Shown here: positions 6,902 through 11,242 of the stretch, piece by piece
Numbering within the stretch: the stretch's first letter is position 1
How the letters are laid out: the number at the start of each line of letters is the position of its first letter
Assembly: GCA_016183885.1 (NCBI GenBank)
Contig: JACPDS010000044.1
Span: 1-11,242 of the forward strand
Source of the DNA: Armatimonadota bacterium
GTDB lineage: Bacteria; Vulcanimicrobiota; JACPDS01
Direction of reading: 5' to 3'
Length of the DNA stretch: 11,242 nt
Made by a program: the position numbers and the translations under genes
The notes under the pieces: generated by a model
What the model was told of the DNA's origin: nothing
Databases searched by the model: none
The model's input: only the letters and a program-made list of their open reading frames with translations

Positions 6902-6920
6902 TTCTTAATTCTTAATTATA
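6902..6920 (+). repeat. TTCTTAA heptad pair in the atpA-atpG spacer
   Basis: Immediately after the atpA stop come TTCTTAA twice and then TTATA. The 14-base stretch AATTCTTAATTATA at 6907-6920 is identical to 4256-4269 before atpF. The whole spacer is only 24 bases, and no Shine-Dalgarno sequence for atpG is visible in it. Confidence 0.7.
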
Positions 6921-6925
6921 AAGTT

Positions 6926-7768
6926 ATGAGCAGTTTAAGAGAAATTAAACGTAAAATTAAAAGCGTGCGCAATATTCAGCAAATTACCAAAGCCATGAAA
7001 ATGGTAGCGGCGGCTAGAATAAAAAAAGCCGAAACCGCTCTTAAATCTTCTAAACCTTACGCTTATAAATTAAAAGAATTAATAAGCCAGCTTTTAAGCG
7101 AACTTACAGAGATTCATCACCCTTTAATTGAAGAAAGAACTGTCAAAACCAGCGGTTTAATTTTAGTAAGCGCCGATAAAGGATTATGCGGCTCTTATAA
7201 TCATAATCTTTTACGTTTAACTTTGCAGTTTATCAAAAATAATCCTAAAGCTTTATTTTTAATTTTAGGCATTAAAGGAATACGTTTTTTTAATAAACGT
7301 AAAATCAAGGCTGAAAAAGAAATTGCTAATTGGAAAACAGAATATTCTTTAGCTAAAGAAATTTCTAAAATTGCTTCTGATTGGTTTATCAATAAAAAAG
7401 TTGACGAGGTAAAAGTAATTTATACTAAAGCAGTTTCGGCTTTAATTCAAAAAACAGAAATTGAAAAAATTCTGCCTTTTCCTAAAACTGAAAATAAAAA
7501 GTCCAGCGGTTATATAATTTTTGAACCGCCGCCTGATGAAATTTTAAAATTTATCCTTCCTAAGTATTTAGAAACAGCTTTTTATCAAATTTTACTGGAA
7601 GCTAAATCTTCAGAATTAGCGGCTCGATTAAAAGCTATGACTAATGCCACAGATAACGCTGAAAAATACTCTCAAAGTTTAACTTTGCAATTTTTTAGAT
7701 TAAGACAAGAAGCCATTACTCGGGAAATTATCGAGGTATCTAGTGGAGCCAAAGCATTAAGCAAATAA
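6926..7768 (+). CDS. atpG: ATP synthase F1 subunit gamma
   Basis: Central rotor shaft that turns inside the alpha/beta hexamer. At 280 residues it has normal length. The N-terminal helix is canonical (SLREIKRKIKSVRNIQQITKAMKMVAAARI), and the globular Rossmann-like part contains LVSADKGLCGSYNHN. The C-terminal helix is also canonical (SSELAARLKAMTNATDNAEKY ending REIIEVSSGAKAL). TLQFFRLRQEAIT stands where many homologues have a Tyr-Asn pair before the Arg. The ATG at 6926 is fixed by the conserved N-terminus but has no visible Shine-Dalgarno sequence. Ribosomes may arrive from atpA 24 bases upstream. The 211-base spacer after it is unusual. Confidence 0.97.
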   Translation: MSSLREIKRKIKSVRNIQQITKAMKMVAAARIKKAETALKSSKPYAYKLKELISQLLSELTEIHHPLIEERTVKTSGLILVSADKGLCGSYNHNLLRLTLQFIKNNPKALFLILGIKGIRFFNKRKIKAEKEIANWKTEYSLAKEISKIASDWFINKKVDEVKVIYTKAVSALIQKTEIEKILPFPKTENKKSSGYIIFEPPPDEILKFILPKYLETAFYQILLEAKSSELAARLKAMTNATDNAEKYSQSLTLQFFRLRQEAITREIIEVSSGAKALSK

Positions 7769-7797
7769 AATTAAATATTAAAAAATTATGAATAATT

Positions 7798-7815
7798 TAA
7801 TTTATTTAGAAGGAG
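7798..7815 (+). repeat. 18-bp direct repeat, upstream copy
   Basis: TAATTTATTTAGAAGGAG is identical to 7955-7972, 157 bases away. The copy includes the AGAAGGAG ribosome-site core but has no proper gene start after it. An 11-codon ORF (ATG 7788 to TAA 7823) runs across it without a ribosome site of its own and is probably not a gene. Confidence 0.85.
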
Positions 7816-7954
7816 TGGAATAAAAAATCCTAAATTCTAATATCTAAATTCTAAACAATATCTAAATCCAAATATTCAAAATTCAAAATTGTTTAGTTCT
7901 TTCAGGGAGGATTTAGAACTTTGGATTTGTTTAGAATTTAGTATTTAGTGCTTA
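7816..7954 (+). mobile_element. Palindromic CTAAATT-heptad element between direct repeats (possible small non-autonomous element)
   Basis: The left half carries heptads CTAAATT, CTAATAT, CTAAATT and CTAAACA (7830-7857), then CTAAATC and CAAAATT twice (7862-7890). The right half carries their complements. CTAAATTCTAAACA (7844-7857) pairs perfectly with TGTTTAGAATTTAG (7928-7941), and AAATCCAAA (7864-7872) can pair with TTTGGATTT (7920-7928). AGTTCT/AGAACT (7895-7900 and 7915-7920) form an inner stem, with AGGGAGG (7904-7910) in the loop. No coding capacity is seen. Calling it mobile is inference from the palindrome plus the flanking direct repeats. It could also be a static spacer repeat. Confidence 0.5.
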
Positions 7955-7958
7955 TAAT
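7930..7958 (+). promoter_or_regulatory. Candidate sigma70-type promoter before atpD
   Basis: A perfect TATAAT at 7953-7958 is preceded, 17 bases upstream, by TTTAGA (7930-7935), which matches TTGACA at four of six positions. A TG dinucleotide lies two bases before the -10 box. It sits at the right end of the palindromic element and overlaps the start of the second 18-bp repeat. AT-rich DNA yields such boxes by chance, so support is weak. Confidence 0.25.
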
Positions 7959-7972
7959 TTATTTAGAAGGAG
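7955..7972 (+). repeat. 18-bp direct repeat, downstream copy containing the atpD ribosome site
   Basis: This second copy of TAATTTATTTAGAAGGAG is followed by G, giving AAGGAGG (7967-7973) six bases before the atpD ATG. This copy is clearly used for atpD initiation. Confidence 0.88.
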
Positions 7973-7979
7973 GTTTATT

Positions 7980-9380
7980 ATGGGAATTGGAAAAATAGTT
8001 CAAGTAATTGGTTCTGTAGTGGATATAGAATTTTCATCTGAAGAACTCCCAAAAATTTATAATGCCGTAACTATTAAAAGGGAAGATCAAAACGAAGATT
8101 TATATTTAGAAGTTCAAAGCGAGTTAGGGAATAATCAAGTAAGATGTTTAGCTCTTGGAATTACCGATGGTTTATACAGGGGGATGGAAGCAAAAGATAC
8201 AGGTTCTTCAATTATGATTCCTGTAGGAACTCAGACTTTAGGGCGAATTTTTAATGTATTAGGACATCCAATTGATAAAAAAGGAAAAATAGAAACTTCA
8301 CTTTATTATCCCCTGCATCGCGACGCTCCTAATTTAGAGCAGCAAGAACCCACCACCAATTTATTCGAAACCGGAATTAAAGTAATTGATTTGTTGGCTC
8401 CCTATTCCAAAGGAGGAAAAACCGGTCTTTTTGGAGGAGCGGGAGTGGGAAAAACAGTAATTATTCAAGAATTAATTAGAAATATTGCCACAGAACATGG
8501 AGGTTATTCAGTTTTTGCCGGTGTAGGCGAAAGAACTAGAGAAGGAAATGATCTTTATCTGGAAATGCAGCATTCCGGAGTAATTAATCGAACCGCTTTA
8601 GTTTTTGGACAGATGGATGAACCCCCTGGAGTAAGATTTAGAATAGGTTTAACGGGTATTACTATGGCAGAATATTTTCGAGACGAGGAAGGACAGGATG
8701 TATTATTATTTATTGATAATATTTTTAGATTTGTTTTAGCCGGCTGCGAAGTATCGGCGCTTTTAGGCAGAATGCCTTCAGCTGTAGGTTATCAACCTAC
8801 TTTATCTACAGAAATGGGACTTCTAGAGGAAAGAATAACTTCTACTTCTAAAGGTTCAATTACGGCTGTCCAAGCTGTTTATGTTCCAGCCGATGATATT
8901 ACCGATCCTGCCGTAGCGACTACTTTTACTCATCTAGACGCTACCAATGTGCTTTCTCGGGCAATTGTAGAACAAGGAATTTATCCCGCGGTAGATCCTT
9001 TAGCTTCTACATCAAGAATCTTAGAACCGCGCTTTATTGGGGATGAGCATTATTCTGTGGCTAGACGCGTTCAAGAAATTTTACAAAGATATAAAGATCT
9101 CCAGGATATTATTGCTATTTTAGGAGTAGAAGAGCTTTCAGAAGAAGATCGAATTATTGTTGGACGAGCTAGACGTCTGCAAAAATTTCTTTCCCAGCCA
9201 TTTTTTGTGGCAGAAACTTTTACAGGAAGACCCGGAAAATATGTGCCTTTAAAAGACACAATCAGAGGCTTTAAAGAAGTGGTATCGGGAAATTTGGATC
9301 ATCTTCCCGAACAGGCTTTTTATATGGTTGGAGGAATTGAAGAAGCGCTTAATCAAGCTGAAAAGATGGGTATAAAATAA
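7980..9380 (+). CDS. atpD: ATP synthase F1 subunit beta
   Basis: Catalytic subunit of F1. The 466 residues are normal. Order: the beta-barrel domain (GKIVQVIGSVVDIEF, 4-18), the Walker A loop GGAGVGKT (152-159), GVGERTREGND with catalytic Glu184 and Arg185 (181-191), the Walker B region VLLFIDNIFRF ending in Asp246, LLGRMPSAVGYQPTL (261-275), Tyr335 in GIYPAVDP, and the lever motif EELSEED (384-390, usually DELSEED). All catalytic residues looked for are present. AGCEVSALLGR has Cys where Ser or Thr is usual. The start is fixed by the AAGGAGG ribosome site six bases before ATG. It lies after the palindromic spacer and ten bases before atpC. Confidence 0.98.
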   Translation: MGIGKIVQVIGSVVDIEFSSEELPKIYNAVTIKREDQNEDLYLEVQSELGNNQVRCLALGITDGLYRGMEAKDTGSSIMIPVGTQTLGRIFNVLGHPIDKKGKIETSLYYPLHRDAPNLEQQEPTTNLFETGIKVIDLLAPYSKGGKTGLFGGAGVGKTVIIQELIRNIATEHGGYSVFAGVGERTREGNDLYLEMQHSGVINRTALVFGQMDEPPGVRFRIGLTGITMAEYFRDEEGQDVLLFIDNIFRFVLAGCEVSALLGRMPSAVGYQPTLSTEMGLLEERITSTSKGSITAVQAVYVPADDITDPAVATTFTHLDATNVLSRAIVEQGIYPAVDPLASTSRILEPRFIGDEHYSVARRVQEILQRYKDLQDIIAILGVEELSEEDRIIVGRARRLQKFLSQPFFVAETFTGRPGKYVPLKDTIRGFKEVVSGNLDHLPEQAFYMVGGIEEALNQAEKMGIK

Positions 9381-9390
9381 AAATAATTTT

Positions 9391-9648
9391 ATGAGAAATT
9401 TTTTTGTAGAAATAATCACTCCTCAAACAGTTAAATTCCAGGGTGAAATTAATTATTTAGAAATTCCAAGTCAAGAGGGAGTTTTAGGAATTTTAGCTAA
9501 TCATGCTCCAGCTTTTATTTTACTTATTTCAGGTAAATTAATCCTGCGCGGAGAATTTAAAGAAACTAGAATGAATATTAGCGAAGGATTCCTGAAAGTA
9601 AATAAAAATAAAGTTTTAATTTTAGTGGATTTTGCAAAAAAAATTTAA
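9391..9648 (+). CDS. atpC: ATP synthase F1 subunit epsilon, short form without the C-terminal helices
   Basis: Rotor subunit that connects gamma to the c-ring. Its 85 residues cover the N-terminal beta-sandwich: FFVEIITPQTVKFQGEINYLEIPS, EGVLGILANHAPAFILL, NISEGFLKVNKNKVLILVD. The protein stops right where the sandwich ends (VDFAKKI). Most epsilons run to 130-140 residues with a C-terminal two-helix domain that can inhibit ATP hydrolysis. A short form of similar size is known in Chlorobium. The stop lies after a run of eight A, but murA begins 13 bases later, leaving no room for lost helices, so this is not a simple frameshift. No Shine-Dalgarno sequence precedes the ATG; it probably relies on coupling to atpD. 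Confidence 0.93.
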   Translation: MRNFFVEIITPQTVKFQGEINYLEIPSQEGVLGILANHAPAFILLISGKLILRGEFKETRMNISEGFLKVNKNKVLILVDFAKKI

Positions 9649-9661
9649 ACAAGGAAAAAAA

Positions 9662-10915
9662 TTGGCTAAATTTATCATTCGCGGCGCTAAAAAACTTAAA
9701 GGGGAACTTAAAATTAATGGAGCTAAAAATGCCGCTTTGCCAATTATTGCGGCTTGTTTATTAGTTAAAGGAGAAGTTCAGCTTAAAAGGATTCCTGATA
9801 TTTCCGATGTTAAGGTGATGATCAATCTATTGGAAGCGCTGGGAGCTAAAATAGAAACCTTTCAAGATGAAATGATTATTAATGCAGCTTCTGTTAATAC
9901 CGCCAAGGCTCCTTATGAATTAGTAAAAAAAATTCATGCCTCTTTTGATATTGCAGGACCGCTTCTATCTAGATTTAAAGAAGCTCAGGTTCCTTTGCCC
10001 GGAGGATGTGTAATTGGCGGCAGAGCGGTTAATTTGCATATAGATGCTTTTAGAGCATTAGGAGCAAGCGTTGTTTTAGAACATGGACTGCTAAAAACCC
10101 GCGCGAAGAAAATAAAAGGAAATAAAATATATTTTAAAAAAATCAGCGTAGGAGCGACTAAAAATGCTCTTATGGCTGCGGTATTAGCTTCAGGAACAAC
10201 TATTATAGAAAATGCAGCTTTAGAACCAGAAGTAGTCGATCTAGCTAATTTCCTTAAACAATGCGGGTCTAAAATCTACGGAATTGGAACTCCGGAAATG
10301 AAAATTGAAGGTGTGCCCGAACTTCATCCACCCATTGAAAGTTATAAAATTATTTCCGATCGCATCGAAGCAGGCACCTATCTTTTAGCGGCTTTAATAA
10401 CCCGGGGAGAAATAAAAATCAACTCAATTGATCCTAAGTTCTTAGAAGCTCTTTTAAAAAATTTAGAAGCGGCCAATCAAAAAATTGAAAGAGGAGATGA
10501 CAGCATTAGTTTAAAATTTCAAAATCCAATTCTGCCTTTAGAAGTTACCACTATGCCTTATCCCGGATTTCCTACCGATCTTCAGCCTCTTTTAACCACT
10601 GTCTTGACACTGGCCAAAGGAACAAGTATTATAGAAGAAACAATCTTTGATGCCAGATTTAATTATATAGACGAATTGCGCCGAATGGGAGCGAATATTT
10701 TAGTTAAAAATAAGCATGTCTTAATTACGGGAGTGGAAAGTCTCACCGGCGCGCCGGTGGAAGCGCCTGATATTAGAGCCGGAGCGGCTTTAGTTTTAGC
10801 CGCGCTATCAGCTCAAGGAGAAAGTGAAATATCAAATATAGAATTCATCGATCGAGGTTATGAACAAATAGAAAAAAAATTAAATTCTCTGGGAGCAGAA
10901 ATCAGGAGGATCTAA
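9662..10915 (+). CDS. murA: UDP-N-acetylglucosamine 1-carboxyvinyltransferase
   Basis: First committed step of peptidoglycan synthesis: transfers enolpyruvyl from PEP to UDP-GlcNAc in the cytoplasm. The chosen TTG 9662 has AAGGA six bases upstream and yields 417 residues, the family length. An earlier TTG at 9632 would overlap atpC and add ten atypical Lys-rich residues. Seen: KNAALP with Lys22 and Asn23, the active-site loop LPGGCVIGGRAVNLHI with Cys116 and Arg121, SVGATKN, DRIEAGTYL, PYPGFPTDLQP with the catalytic Asp, ETIFDARF, DIRAGAALVLAAL and the terminal IDRGYEQIEKKL. Retention of Cys suggests fosfomycin sensitivity at target level. His92 stands where E. coli has Arg91 (KIHAS versus TMRAS). 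KIISDR replaces the common IPDR. Confidence 0.97.
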   Translation: MAKFIIRGAKKLKGELKINGAKNAALPIIAACLLVKGEVQLKRIPDISDVKVMINLLEALGAKIETFQDEMIINAASVNTAKAPYELVKKIHASFDIAGPLLSRFKEAQVPLPGGCVIGGRAVNLHIDAFRALGASVVLEHGLLKTRAKKIKGNKIYFKKISVGATKNALMAAVLASGTTIIENAALEPEVVDLANFLKQCGSKIYGIGTPEMKIEGVPELHPPIESYKIISDRIEAGTYLLAALITRGEIKINSIDPKFLEALLKNLEAANQKIERGDDSISLKFQNPILPLEVTTMPYPGFPTDLQPLLTTVLTLAKGTSIIEETIFDARFNYIDELRRMGANILVKNKHVLITGVESLTGAPVEAPDIRAGAALVLAALSAQGESEISNIEFIDRGYEQIEKKLNSLGAEIRRI

Positions 10916-10916
10916 A

Positions 10917-11242
10917 TTGCATATTGGAATTGATCTGGGAACAGCTACTGTTTTAGTTCATATCAAAGGAAAGGGAATTGTCTTAAAAGAACCCTCTGTA
11001 GTAGCCATAAATAAAGTCAATAATAAAATCTTAGCCGTGGGAGAACAAGCCCGTCAAATGCTTGGGAGAACACCGGCAAACATTGTAGCTATAAGGCCGT
11101 TAAGAGACGGCGTAATCGCCGATTACGAAGTAACCGAAGCAATGTTAAAATACTTTATTAATAAAGTTTGCGGAAATCGTCTATTTTTTCGCCCAACGGT
11201 AATAATTTGCGTGCCTGCAGAAGTTACCAGTGTAGAAAAAAG
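10917..11242 (+). CDS. mreB: MreB/Mbl-type bacterial actin, N-terminal part only
   Basis: Cytoskeletal ATPase that guides lateral wall synthesis. The 108 codons in the window begin at TTG 10917, one base after the murA TAA and six bases after a strong AGGAGGA ribosome site (10904-10910) that lies inside murA. The start gives HIGIDLGTATVLVHIKGKGIVLKEPSVVAI, with the phosphate-1 loop GIDLGTA. Further on are IRPLRDGVIADYEVTEAMLKYF and the VPAEVTSVEKR region, all in family order. The N-terminus is short, lacking the five to ten residues seen before this strand in many homologues. It could be MreB or the Mbl paralogue; the fragment cannot separate them. The gene continues past the right edge. Confidence 0.93.
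   Translation, partial: MHIGIDLGTATVLVHIKGKGIVLKEPSVVAINKVNNKILAVGEQARQMLGRTPANIVAIRPLRDGVIADYEVTEAMLKYFINKVCGNRLFFRPTVIICVPAEVTSVEK

Noticed and set aside
7788..7823. 11-codon ORF before the palindromic element
   Set aside because: No ribosome site, very short, and the frame runs across the 18-bp repeat. There is no evidence of a leader peptide function.
5569..9259. Minus-strand open frames opposite atpA, atpG and atpD
   Set aside because: They lie opposite highly conserved ATP synthase genes and show no family features or ribosome sites.
9632..9661. Upstream TTG start for murA
   Set aside because: It overlaps atpC and adds ten Lys-rich residues not typical of MurA. The TTG at 9662 has AAGGA at good spacing and yields the family length.
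10744..10759. Perfect 16-bp GC-rich palindrome CACCGGCGCGCCGGTG
   Set aside because: It lies inside murA coding for a conserved LTGAPVEAP-type stretch and has no partner elsewhere in the window, so it is probably chance.

Overview
The window is AT-rich bacterial DNA, roughly one third G+C by eye. It carries a complete F-type ATP synthase operon between cell-envelope genes. TGA acts as a normal stop (the wecB-like gene and atpB both end in TGA at the expected place), so the code is standard bacterial. TTG and GTG starts are common. Low G+C, short genes, a reduced epsilon subunit and spacers full of short heptad repeats suggest an uncultured lineage, such as a Candidate Phyla Radiation or deep Firmicutes-like group. 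Gene order (wecB, atpZ/I, atpBEFHAGDC, murA, mreB) recalls Firmicutes, where murA and the mreB paralogue mbl lie just downstream of the atp operon. The phylum cannot be fixed from this sequence alone.

Layout. Positions 1-1271, minus strand: the N-terminal ~420 codons of a multi-membrane YfhO-like protein that runs off the left edge and has no ordinary start codon. From 1316 everything is on the plus strand: a non-hydrolysing UDP-GlcNAc 2-epimerase; an AtpZ-like gene broken by a one-base frame change in a nine-T run; an AtpI-like protein; ATP synthase subunits a, c, b, delta, alpha, gamma, beta and epsilon; murA; and the first 108 codons of an MreB-type actin. Genes from wecB to atpB overlap or nearly touch, as do atpF/atpH and atpD through mreB. 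This suggests one long transcriptional unit.

The most unusual part is between the genes. The spacers atpB-atpE, atpE-atpF, atpH-atpA, atpA-atpG and atpG-atpD carry short repeats with a period of seven bases or palindromes. The units are TAGTGAA, TTCTTAA and CTAAATT, and several can form hairpins. The atpG-atpD spacer holds a palindromic element flanked by a perfect 18-bp direct repeat. Each copy carries the atpD Shine-Dalgarno core, as if a small element had inserted and left the ribosome binding site in place by duplicating it.

Functionally, the operon encodes a membrane rotor/stator (a, b, c, plus AtpI/AtpZ assembly factors) and the F1 head. Subunit c has Gln26, Glu59, Ser60 and Tyr64 where Na+-binding c subunits have their ligands, so sodium coupling is possible. 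Epsilon consists of the beta-sandwich only and lacks the C-terminal inhibitory helices. The flanking genes supply envelope precursors (the epimerase, and MurA for peptidoglycan) and cell shape (MreB). No CRISPR array, tRNA, rRNA, transposase or defence system was seen.
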